DNA of 9,174 bases from Candidatus Omnitrophota bacterium (GCA_018061225.1 JAGOUK010000044.1:1-9174); one strand, 5' to 3'. Shown: positions 1 to 5,495, numbered from the stretch's first letter. Numbers and translations: made by a program. The notes: generated by a model not told the origin, from the sequence alone.

Positions 1-929
1 TCCGCATCGAGATCGCGCCCCAGGGAACGGCCGCCGAAAAGGTGAGTCAGGAGCTCTTCATCGTGCGTCAGGAGAAGAAAGAAAAGCTTCTCATGCACAT
101 TTTGGACGAGCACGCGGGCAGCGTTCTGCTTTTTATCCGCACCAAGCATCAGGCGCGCAAGCTGACCCGTAATCTGAGGGATCAGCGGTTCACCGCCGCG
201 GAGATTCACTCGGAGCGTTCACTGGGTCAGCGCCGTGAAGCGCTCGAGGGCTTCAAAAATGGCCGCTACCGCGTGCTGGTCGCGACCGATATCGCCGCCC
301 GCGGCATCGACGTCAAAGGCATCGAGCTGGTCATCAACTACGACCTCCCCGATGATATGGAAAATTACATTCACCGCATCGGCCGCACCGGCCGCGCCGG
401 CATGACCGGAACCGCCATTTCTTTCGCGACGCCCGATCAGGGCGGGGATGTGAATCAAATTGAGCGCATCATGAAGCGGACGCTCGCGGTTCGCACGCAT
501 CCGGAAGTAGAGTCCGACCGCTTTGACCAACGGTCCGGCGGCGGTTCTGGCCGCAGGCCGCAGCGCGGCGGACGTCCGCCTCAGCGCGGGGGTTTTGGCG
601 GACCTCGTCCCAGTTTTGGGTCACAGGGTGGGTCTCGTGGACCTTCTTCGCACGGTGCGCCTCGCGGCGGATCGCAGGGACCTTCGTTTGGCGGAGCTCA
701 CAGCTCCTCACATGACGGTCCGCGCGGTGGATCCCATTCCGGGCCCTCAGCAGGCGGGTTTCGTGGTCCACAGCGTGGACCCGGCGGTTTTGGCGGCGGA
801 AGCCGTCCCGGTGGATCGCGCCCTCATCAGGGTTCGGGGGGACCGGGTTCGGGCTTTGGCCCGCGCAGACCGGGCTCCAGACCCGGCGGCGGCAGACCCA
901 GCGGCGGCAGACCCGGACGCAGCTTCTAA
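1..929 (+). CDS. DEAD-box ATP-dependent RNA helicase, C-terminal part (5' end outside the window)
   Basis: The reading frame is already open at base 3 and ends with TAA at 927-929, giving 308 visible residues. The GTG at 42 is internal, because the residues before it (RIEIAPQGTAAEK) are the usual linker into the second RecA-like domain. Visible helicase motifs, in residues counted from base 3, are motif IV (LLFIRTK, about 42-48), motif V (ATDIAARGID, 94-103) and motif VI (HRIGRTGRAG, 124-133). The Q motif, Walker A and DEAD box must lie upstream. From about residue 177 the protein becomes a Gly/Arg/Pro/Ser-rich tail with several RGG and RGP units, typical of RNA-binding tails in RhlE/CsdA-like helicases. 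The family unwinds RNA duplexes using ATP in the cytoplasm, in ribosome assembly and mRNA decay. I cannot assign a particular paralogue. The desaturase start codon lies 10 bases beyond the stop. Confidence 0.95.
   Translation, partial: RIEIAPQGTAAEKVSQELFIVRQEKKEKLLMHILDEHAGSVLLFIRTKHQARKLTRNLRDQRFTAAEIHSERSLGQRREALEGFKNGRYRVLVATDIAARGIDVKGIELVINYDLPDDMENYIHRIGRTGRAGMTGTAISFATPDQGGDVNQIERIMKRTLAVRTHPEVESDRFDQRSGGGSGRRPQRGGRPPQRGGFGGPRPSFGSQGGSRGPSSHGAPRGGSQGPSFGGAHSSSHDGPRGGSHSGPSAGGFRGPQRGPGGFGGGSRPGGSRPHQGSGGPGSGFGPRRPGSRPGGGRPSGGRPGRSF
531..926 (+). repeat. Low-complexity RGG/GRP-coding tail of the helicase gene
   Basis: This stretch codes for a disordered Gly-rich tail with repeated QRGG, PRGG, SRGP and GGRP units. 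At the DNA level the clearest repeat is a near-tandem unit read as GGCGGCAGACCC, present twice around 888-899 and 904-915. The GC-rich repeats keep the other frames free of stop codons, which explains the long spurious overlapping frames here. Such tails bind RNA non-specifically in known helicases; tail length is likely to vary between strains through slippage (inference). Confidence 0.75.
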
Positions 930-939
930 AGATCGCTCA

Positions 940-1851
940 ATGGTGCAACAATACCTCCCCCGACGTAAAACCCGCTGGGGGAGTATTGTGTTCTTTGCGG
1001 TGATTCATACTGCCGCGTTGGTCGCGGCGCCTTGGTACGCGGCGACACAGGGCGTGTCAGTGTTCACGATATGGCTGACAGCCTTGTACGGTCTCGCCAC
1101 CATTCTCGCGATCAATGTCGGGTATCACCGGCTTTTTTCTCACGCGGCGTTCAAGGCCCACCCCTTTGTCAAGTTTGTGTGCCTTTTCTTTGGCGCCGCG
1201 ACGTTTCAACAATCCGCTCTCAAGTGGTCCTCTCTCCACCGCCGGCATCATCAGCTCACGGACACCCCGGAAGATCCCTACAACATCAAGTTTGGGTTTT
1301 GGTACGCGCATATGGGTTGGATCCTGTTTTGGCGCCAGCCCGTCGATTATGCCAATGTGAGAGATCTCCAGAAGGACGGGATGATCGAATTTCAGCATCG
1401 GCAATTTCAGTATTGGGCGCTCGGCGCGGGGGTGCTGGTGCCGGTGCTCATCGGCGCCGCGGCCGGGCATGCGCTTGAGGCTTTGATCTTTGCCGTGGGA
1501 TTGCGGATGACGCTTGTTTTTCACTTCACTTTTTTTATCAATTCTTACGCGCATACTTTTGGTTCGGCCAATTATGACGCCAGGTCCAGTGCCCGAGATC
1601 ATTGGCTGGGCGCCTTACTCACCAACGGCGAGGGCTATCATAATTTTCATCACGCCTTTCCGGTGGATTACCGGAACGGCATTCGCTGGTACCATTGGGA
1701 CCCTGCCAAATGGATTATCTTTACCTGTTCCAAAGTAGGATTAGCGTCTGATCTCAAACGAACCACACAACAACGAATACAGGAGGCCCGGCTCCGGGCG
1801 ATCCGTGACCGGCAGTCCATGACTGCCGATAGCGGCCTATCCGTCGGATAA
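940..1851 (+). CDS. Membrane acyl-CoA/acyl-lipid desaturase (delta-9, SCD-like)
   Basis: This 303-residue protein belongs to the membrane di-iron fatty acid desaturases, which insert a cis double bond into acyl chains using O2 and electrons from a ferredoxin- or cytochrome-type donor. All nine metal-ligand histidines expected by comparison with animal stearoyl-CoA desaturase are visible: H63 and H68 (HRLFSH), H100, H103 and H104 (HRRHH), H205 (NSYAH), and H234, H237 and H238 (HNFHH). Family signatures TDTPEDPYN and NGEGYHNFHH are present. Hydrophobic segments lie around residues 15-32, 41-60, 75-90, 158-175 and 181-200. No fused cytochrome b5 domain is present, as is usual for bacterial members. 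The frame is open back to 523, but ATG 940 is chosen because everything upstream overlaps the helicase tail and has no desaturase character. No clear Shine-Dalgarno precedes 940, so translation may be coupled to termination of the helicase at 929. The substrate and exact regiospecificity cannot be read from the sequence. Confidence 0.93.
   Translation: MVQQYLPRRKTRWGSIVFFAVIHTAALVAAPWYAATQGVSVFTIWLTALYGLATILAINVGYHRLFSHAAFKAHPFVKFVCLFFGAATFQQSALKWSSLHRRHHQLTDTPEDPYNIKFGFWYAHMGWILFWRQPVDYANVRDLQKDGMIEFQHRQFQYWALGAGVLVPVLIGAAAGHALEALIFAVGLRMTLVFHFTFFINSYAHTFGSANYDARSSARDHWLGALLTNGEGYHNFHHAFPVDYRNGIRWYHWDPAKWIIFTCSKVGLASDLKRTTQQRIQEARLRAIRDRQSMTADSGLSVG
950..987 (+). promoter_or_regulatory. Bulged hairpin covering the first codons of the desaturase gene
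   Basis: AATACCTCCCCC at 950-961 pairs with GGGGGAGTATT at 977-987, forming 11 base pairs with one bulged C (955) and a 15-base loop. It starts 10 bases inside the desaturase gene. The right arm is not followed by a run of T, so it does not look like an intrinsic terminator for the helicase. Its position could slow or gate translation of the desaturase, or block decay between the two genes; both are inferences. Confidence 0.5.
1786..1850. repeat. Cluster of four palindromes at the 3' end of the desaturase gene
   Basis: Four inverted repeats lie within 65 bases: GCCCGG-CT-CCGGGC (1786-1799), GGCAGTC-CAT-GACTGCC (1811-1827), GATAG-CGGC-CTATC (1828-1841) and TATCCG-T-CGGATA (1838-1850). All arms are perfect. 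The third and fourth overlap, so they are mutually exclusive as RNA folds. The last one covers the place where a -35 element would be for the promoter at 1857-1865, so it could be an operator. The encoded residues are the weakly constrained C-terminus of the desaturase. Confidence 0.6.
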
Positions 1852-1856
1852 AGCTG

Positions 1857-1865
1857 TGGTATAAT
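1857..1865 (+). promoter_or_regulatory. Extended -10 promoter for the 47-residue basic protein gene
   Basis: The sequence TGG-TATAAT is a perfect -10 hexamer with the TGn extension. No TTGACA-like -35 is seen about 17 bases upstream; a palindrome (1838-1850) occupies that place. Transcription should start near 1872, leaving at most about three bases before the ATG at 1875. Confidence 0.6.
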
Positions 1866-1874
1866 GCCACCCTT

Positions 1875-2018
1875 ATGGGACACAAAAGTCGTTTTAAAAC
1901 CAAGCTTCAACAGCTAAATAAGCGTAAGAAAAAGCGCAACAAACTCGCCAAGGCCGGGAAAAAAGTCGACGAACTTTTTGCCAACGGGACTTGGGTTGGT
2001 CCGCGCAAAGCTTCTTAA
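1875..2018 (+). CDS. Small basic protein, 47 residues, unknown function
   Basis: The frame ATG 1875 to TAA 2016-2018 encodes 47 residues, of which 12 are Lys and 4 Arg against only two acidic residues. Residues 1-30 are a basic, probably helical stretch (for example NKRKKKRNKLAK). The end is different in character, with LFANGTWVGPRKAS containing the only Trp. There is no signal peptide or membrane segment, so a cytoplasmic nucleic-acid- or ribosome-binding role is plausible but not shown. No Shine-Dalgarno precedes the ATG, but a strong extended -10 ends only nine bases upstream, which supports both a real gene and a leaderless mRNA. It sits between two acyl-chain genes on the same strand. 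I do not recognise the family. Confidence 0.65.
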   Translation: MGHKSRFKTKLQQLNKRKKKRNKLAKAGKKVDELFANGTWVGPRKAS

Positions 2019-2033
2019 GCATTCCGTTCACCT

Positions 2034-2062
2034 GGCCCCGTCTTTTTATTCACAGACGGGCC
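2034..2062 (+). terminator. Bulged hairpin after the small basic gene, weak terminator candidate
   Basis: GGCCCCGTCT (2034-2043) pairs with AGACGGGCC (2054-2062) through nine base pairs with one bulged C, closing a T-rich 10-base loop. Only three T follow the stem before the run is broken, so termination would be inefficient. It may instead protect the 3' end of the short upstream mRNA, or allow partial read-through into the ketosynthase gene. Confidence 0.4.
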
Positions 2063-2080
2063 TTTAGGGCACAGGGTGTG

Positions 2081-2098
2081 TCTCTAAGTTTAAGAGAG
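2081..2098 (+). promoter_or_regulatory. Ribosome binding site of the ketosynthase gene, partly in a small hairpin
   Basis: AAGAGAG at about 2092-2098 lies seven bases before ATG 2106 and is the likely Shine-Dalgarno. TCTCT at 2081-2085 can pair with AGAGA at 2093-2097 across a seven-base loop, so the site may be partly masked. The stem is only five pairs and weak. Confidence 0.4.
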
Positions 2099-2105
2099 TC
2101 CACCA

Positions 2106-3380
2106 ATGCCTATTGATCCCCGCACTCCCGTCATCACCGGCATCGGCATCACCAGCCCCTTCGGGCTGGGTAAATCCCATTTTTATAGAGGTATCGCCGA
2201 AGGGCGTTCCGTCACTTCAACCGTGAGCCTTTTTTCGCCGGAAGGCTTGAAGAGCCGGGTGGTCGGCGAGGTGAAGGGGCTTGATCCACTCAGCTTGTAT
2301 GAACCCAAAGAAGCCGCGCGGGTGCCGCGGATCGTGCCGATGGCGGTCTCCGCGTGTAAGGAAGCATTGGCGGATGCGGGCATTGACGCGGCCGCCCTCA
2401 CGGTCGATGAGAGCCGTCAGATCCAGGTGATTGTCGGTTCCGGGGCCGGCGGGGTCGACTTTGCGGAGCGTCAATACGAACTCTACTATGGCGGCGAGAG
2501 CCGGCGGGTGACGCCGTACGCGATCTCTTCCTCATTCGTTGGAATGCTGTCGAGCGAGATCTCCATTTACTTCAAGCTGCGCGGAGCGGCGCATGTTGTG
2601 ACCACGGGCTGCACCTCATCTACAGACGCAATGGGCTACGCGTCGCGCGCGATACGTCACGGAGATGCCGACATTGTCGTGACGGGAGGCGCCGAGGCCT
2701 GTATCACGCATCCTATCTTGGCGGGCTTTGACCGCATGCAAGTGACCTCGACGGCGTTCAACGACACCCCTCATCGGGCGTCGCGGCCATTCAACAAGGA
2801 TCGGGATGGCTTCGTTCTGGGTGAAGGTGCGTGGATACTGGTCATGGAGAGTTATGAGCGGGCCAAGGCGCGCGGCGCCAAGATGTACGGGTTTGTGAGG
2901 GGATACGGTTCGACCTGCGATGCCTACCATCGGGTGCTCATGACCCCCGACGGCGAAGAGTCCTCCCGGGCGATACGGTTGGCGCTGGAATCCGCGAAGC
3001 TCGATCCGGCCAAGGTGGATTATGTGAATTTGCACGGAACTTCAACGCAATCCAACGACAAGACCGAGACGCTGGCGGTCAAAAAAGTATTTGGCGAGCG
3101 CGCGTATCAGATCCCGATGTCAGCGACCAAGTCCATGATCGGCCATCCGCAGGGAGCTTGCGGCGCGGCCGGCGTATCCGCGGCATTATTGGCGCTGAAC
3201 CAGGGCATCATTCATCCAACCGCCAATTATGAAGTCCCGGATCCCGAGTGCGACCTGAACTATGTCCCCAACAAGGCCGTGAATCAACCCGTTCAATGGG
3301 CGGTCACCAACTGCATCGCCTTCGGCTCGAAGAACTCAGCTTTAGTTTTAGAAAAAGCCGAGTCTCACACCCTCGTTTAA
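2106..3380 (+). CDS. Beta-ketoacyl-ACP synthase, FabF/KS-alpha-like
   Basis: This 424-residue protein has full-length thiolase-fold ketosynthase organisation. It would catalyse decarboxylative condensation of a malonyl unit with an acyl chain bound to a carrier protein in the cytoplasm. The catalytic set is complete: nucleophile C169 (TTGCTSS), H310 (NLHGTST), K342 (TKSMIGH) and H347, with spacing matching E. coli FabF C163/H303/K335/H340. Other family marks are ASRPFNKDRDGFVLGEGA at 225-242 and PDPECDLNYVP at 378-388. Two things depart from housekeeping FabF. The cysteine motif reads TGCTSS rather than TACAT, as in type II polyketide KS-alpha. The C-terminal loop reads AFGSKN (405-410) rather than GFGGTN. 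No ACP, acyltransferase, ketoreductase or chain-length factor is in the window. The gene starts at ATG 2106 with a weak Shine-Dalgarno and ends just before a hairpin terminator. It may serve ordinary fatty acid elongation or a specialised lipid; the sequence leans toward the latter. Confidence 0.92.
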   Translation: MPIDPRTPVITGIGITSPFGLGKSHFYRGIAEGRSVTSTVSLFSPEGLKSRVVGEVKGLDPLSLYEPKEAARVPRIVPMAVSACKEALADAGIDAAALTVDESRQIQVIVGSGAGGVDFAERQYELYYGGESRRVTPYAISSSFVGMLSSEISIYFKLRGAAHVVTTGCTSSTDAMGYASRAIRHGDADIVVTGGAEACITHPILAGFDRMQVTSTAFNDTPHRASRPFNKDRDGFVLGEGAWILVMESYERAKARGAKMYGFVRGYGSTCDAYHRVLMTPDGEESSRAIRLALESAKLDPAKVDYVNLHGTSTQSNDKTETLAVKKVFGERAYQIPMSATKSMIGHPQGACGAAGVSAALLALNQGIIHPTANYEVPDPECDLNYVPNKAVNQPVQWAVTNCIAFGSKNSALVLEKAESHTLV

Positions 3381-3398
3381 TCTCCCCACAAAATAAAA

Positions 3399-3425
3399 AA
3401 CCCGCCGCTTTTTAGGCGGCGGGTT
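3399..3425. terminator. Bidirectional intrinsic terminator between the ketosynthase gene and the thiC operon
   Basis: AACCCGCCGC (3399-3408) pairs with GCGGCGGGTT (3416-3425), ten base pairs around the loop TTTTTAG. On the minus strand the stem is followed by TTTTTTATTTT, a strong U-tract that would end the thiC/lysine-rich-peptide transcript. On the plus strand the tail is TTAGTTT, weaker but able to serve the ketosynthase gene, whose stop codon is 18 bases upstream. Confidence 0.85.
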
Positions 3426-3426
3426 A

Positions 3427-3446
3427 GTTTATCGAGACCGATAAAC
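3427..3446. repeat. Second perfect hairpin next to the terminator
   Basis: GTTTATCG (3427-3434) and CGATAAAC (3439-3446) form a perfect eight-pair stem with loop AGAC, one base from the terminator stem. In the minus-strand transcript it lies between the stop codon of the lysine-rich peptide and the terminator. It may strengthen termination, stabilise the 3' end, or act as a protein-binding dyad. Confidence 0.55.
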
Positions 3447-3458
3447 CGCGCGAAAAGA

Positions 3459-3560
3459 CTACTTCTTGCGGTTCGTCTTGCGGCTCTTGCTGGCGGTCTT
3501 GCGGACTGCCTTCTTCTTCTTCGCGGTCTTCGCCTTGGCTTTGTTGGCTTTCTTCTTCAT
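3459..3560 (-). CDS. Lysine-rich histone-H1-like microprotein, 33 residues
   Basis: On the minus strand the frame runs from ATG (3560-3558) to TAG (3461-3459). It encodes 33 residues with 15 Lys and 3 Arg, no acidic or aromatic residue, and the rest mostly Ala, Thr and Ser, in KAKAKTAKKKKA-type runs. This composition matches the C-terminal tails of histone H1-like bacterial proteins (Hc1 and AlgP-type), which bind DNA without sequence specificity; a nucleoid or RNA-binding role is inferred. The start is well supported: AAGGAG (plus-strand 3566-3571) lies five bases upstream. The frame is open further upstream to 3701, but that part overlaps thiC in another frame and has no ribosome binding site. 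The gene begins 19 bases after thiC and is followed by hairpins, so it is probably the last gene of a thiC operon. Confidence 0.7.
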   Translation of the reverse strand: MKKKANKAKAKTAKKKKAVRKTASKSRKTNRKK

Positions 3561-3565
3561 TGCTT

Positions 3566-3571
3566 CTCCTT
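3566..3571 (-). promoter_or_regulatory. Shine-Dalgarno that fixes the start of the lysine-rich microprotein
   Basis: The minus strand reads AAGGAG, then five bases, then ATG at 3560. It is the strongest ribosome binding site in the window and the main argument for the 33-residue start over the longer frame. Confidence 0.75.
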
Positions 3572-3579
3572 GTTTGACG

Positions 3580-5403
3580 TTAACGAACCTTTTGGTAAAT
3601 CTCCGAACCCGCCTTGCGGAATTCCTCAGATTTGGCTTCCAGCCCTGCTTTGACAGCTTCTTCTTCCTTGATGCCTTCTTTGGCGGCAAAGTCCCTGACA
3701 TCCTGAGTGATCTTCATCGAGCAAAAATGCGGACCGCACATGGAGCAGAAGTGAGCCACTTTGGCGGAATCCTGGGGAAGCGTCTCGTCATGAAATGATT
3801 TGGCCGTATCAGGATCCAGTGAGAGATTAAATTGATCCTGCCAGCGAAAATCAAAACGAGCGCGCGAAAGAGCGTTGTCCCGGACTTGGGCGCCCGGGTG
3901 GCCCTTGGCAAGATCCGCCGCGTGCGCCGCGATCTTGTAGGTGATAACGCCGTCTTTAACGTCTTTTTTGTTTGGAAGCCCCAAATGTTCCTTGGGAGTC
4001 ACGTAACAAAGCATTGCGCAGCCGTACCAGCCGATCATGGCCGCTCCGATGGCGGAGGTGATGTGATCGTAGCCGGGGGCGATGTCCGTGGTCAGCGGAC
4101 CAAGCGTATAAAAGGGAGCTTCGAAGCATTCGTCCAGCTGCTTCTCCATGTTGACCTTGATGAGCTGCATGGGGACGTGGCCGGGACCTTCGATCATCAC
4201 CTGGGCTTCATGCGCCCAGGCCTTCTTGGTCAGCTCGCCCAACGTCGCGAGTTCGCCAAATTGCGCTTCATCGTTCGCGTCCGCGATCGAGCCGGGCCGC
4301 AGGCCGTCGCCCAGCGAGAAGGAGACGTCATAAGCCTTCATGATCTCGCAAATTTCGTCAAAATGGGTGTAGGTGAAGTTTTCTTTGTGATGCGCCAGGC
4401 ACCACTTGGCGTGGATGGATCCGCCTCTCGATACGATGCCGGTCGTGCGCTTAGCGGTGAGGGGAACGTATCTTAAGAGTACCCCGGCATGGATCGTGAA
4501 GTAATCCACGCCCTGCTCCGCCTGTTCGATGAGAGTGTCGCGGTAAATCTCCCAGGTGAGCTCCTCAGGTTTGCCGCCGACTTTTTCTAGCGCTTGATAG
4601 ATGGGAACTGTGCCCACGGGGACGGGGCAGTTGCGGATAATCCATTCGCGGGTCTCGTGGATGTTGCGCCCGGTCGAAAGGTCCATCAGGGTGTCGCCGC
4701 CCCAACGGATCGACCAGACCATTTTTTCCACCTCTTCCTCTATAGAGGAAGAAACCGCGGAATTGCCGATATTGGCGTTGATCTTGACGAGGAAGTTGCG
4801 CCCGATCGCCATGGGCTCAAGTTCCGTGTGATTGATATTGGAGGGGATGATCGCGCGGCCGCGGGCGACCTCATCCCGGACAAATTCGGGTGTGATGCGC
4901 CTCTGCGTGGCGGCACCAAAGGCATTGCCGGGGTGCTGAACGAGAAGGCCTTGGTCTTGGATCTTATCCAGAAGCATATTCTCCCGGATGGAGACGTACT
5001 CCATCTCTGGAGTGATGATGCCTTTGCGGGCGTAATGCATTTGGGTGACGGATCCGCCTGATTTGGCGCGGCGGATAACCCTGGATTTGTCAGTTCTGAC
5101 CGTCTCGGTGTCCGAGCGCTTTTCGATCCAGGACTCACGCGTGCGGGGGAGACCTAATTTTACGTCGATTTTAACTTGGGGGTCCGTGTACGGACCGCTG
5201 GTGTCGTAAATGACGACGGGCTCATTCGGCGTTTCGGTGCCGCCGGGAAGCATGGAGCGGCTCGGCGTGGTGTGAACTTTGCGCATCGGCACGCGGATGA
5301 ACGGATGAAGTTCACCAGAAACAAAAATTTTTTCTGCGTTGGGAAAAGGTTTGAGAGATTCGGTTAGCGGCGCGGCATCCGCGGGCTTGGCGTTTGAGCT
5401 CAT
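3580..5403 (-). CDS. thiC: Phosphomethylpyrimidine synthase ThiC
   Basis: This 607-residue protein is full length for the family (E. coli ThiC is slightly longer). ThiC is a non-canonical radical SAM enzyme that rearranges aminoimidazole ribotide into HMP-phosphate, the pyrimidine half of thiamin. The N-terminal ThiC-associated domain is seen at about 19-50 (FIRVPMR at 35-41), followed by a TIM-barrel core with MAIGRNFLVKINANIGNSA (198-216), RGGSIHAKWCLAHHKEN (326-342) and EGPGHVPM (405-412). The C-terminal [4Fe-4S] motif is CSMCGPHFC, with cysteines 553, 556 and 561. H409 and H473 have the spacing of the known zinc-ligand pair. The start at 5403 agrees with the usual N-terminus, but no Shine-Dalgarno precedes it. 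An extended -10 ends six bases upstream, implying a leaderless mRNA. No TPP riboswitch is visible, although many bacterial thiC genes have one. No other thiamin gene is present in the window. Confidence 0.98.
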   Translation of the reverse strand: MSSNAKPADAAPLTESLKPFPNAEKIFVSGELHPFIRVPMRKVHTTPSRSMLPGGTETPNEPVVIYDTSGPYTDPQVKIDVKLGLPRTRESWIEKRSDTETVRTDKSRVIRRAKSGGSVTQMHYARKGIITPEMEYVSIRENMLLDKIQDQGLLVQHPGNAFGAATQRRITPEFVRDEVARGRAIIPSNINHTELEPMAIGRNFLVKINANIGNSAVSSSIEEEVEKMVWSIRWGGDTLMDLSTGRNIHETREWIIRNCPVPVGTVPIYQALEKVGGKPEELTWEIYRDTLIEQAEQGVDYFTIHAGVLLRYVPLTAKRTTGIVSRGGSIHAKWCLAHHKENFTYTHFDEICEIMKAYDVSFSLGDGLRPGSIADANDEAQFGELATLGELTKKAWAHEAQVMIEGPGHVPMQLIKVNMEKQLDECFEAPFYTLGPLTTDIAPGYDHITSAIGAAMIGWYGCAMLCYVTPKEHLGLPNKKDVKDGVITYKIAAHAADLAKGHPGAQVRDNALSRARFDFRWQDQFNLSLDPDTAKSFHDETLPQDSAKVAHFCSMCGPHFCSMKITQDVRDFAAKEGIKEEEAVKAGLEAKSEEFRKAGSEIYQKVR

Positions 5404-5409
5404 GGGATT

Positions 5410-5418
5410 ATTCTAGCA
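5410..5418 (-). promoter_or_regulatory. Extended -10 promoter of thiC
   Basis: On the minus strand TGC-TAGAAT ends six bases before the thiC ATG (AATCCC between them). The expected transcription start therefore falls on or next to the A of the start codon. No good -35 is visible. The core matches the promoter at 1857-1865 in the pattern CTGTGnTAnAAT. Confidence 0.55.
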
Positions 5419-5447
5419 CAGTGAGACGCGCTTCGATGTGAGGAATC

Positions 5448-5456
5448 TGTTAAAAT
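5448..5456 (+). promoter_or_regulatory. Extended -10 promoter of gmd
   Basis: TGT-TAAAAT matches the extended -10 pattern seen elsewhere in the window. Transcription would start near 5463, giving a leader of about 45 bases before gmd. It points away from the thiC promoter; their TGn elements are about 30 bases apart, so both could share one regulator-binding region (5419-5447). No clear operator dyad is seen there, only the direct repeat GTGAG at 5421-5425 and 5438-5442. Confidence 0.45.
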
Positions 5457-5495
5457 GCACGGCAATGATTGACCGAAGTTACGGAATAGTAATCT

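Noticed and set aside
523..939. In-frame upstream extension of the desaturase reading frame
   Set aside because: It overlaps the helicase RGG tail in another frame, has no desaturase-like or membrane character, and is open only because the GC-rich repeats lack stop codons.
988..1851. GTG 988 as the real desaturase start, preceded by GGGGGAG
   Set aside because: Starting here would remove the usual basic N-terminal stretch (RRKTRWG) before the first membrane segment, and the spacing from the purine run is short. ATG 940 is preferred, but this is not excluded.
3459..3701. Longer 80-residue version of the lysine-rich protein
   Set aside because: The extra 47 residues come from reading the 3' end of thiC out of frame; the strong Shine-Dalgarno is placed for the ATG at 3560.
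3832..5061. Long plus-strand frames opposite thiC (3832-4476, 4594-5061)
   Set aside because: They are antisense shadows of a highly conserved gene, with no ribosome binding site or recognisable motif.
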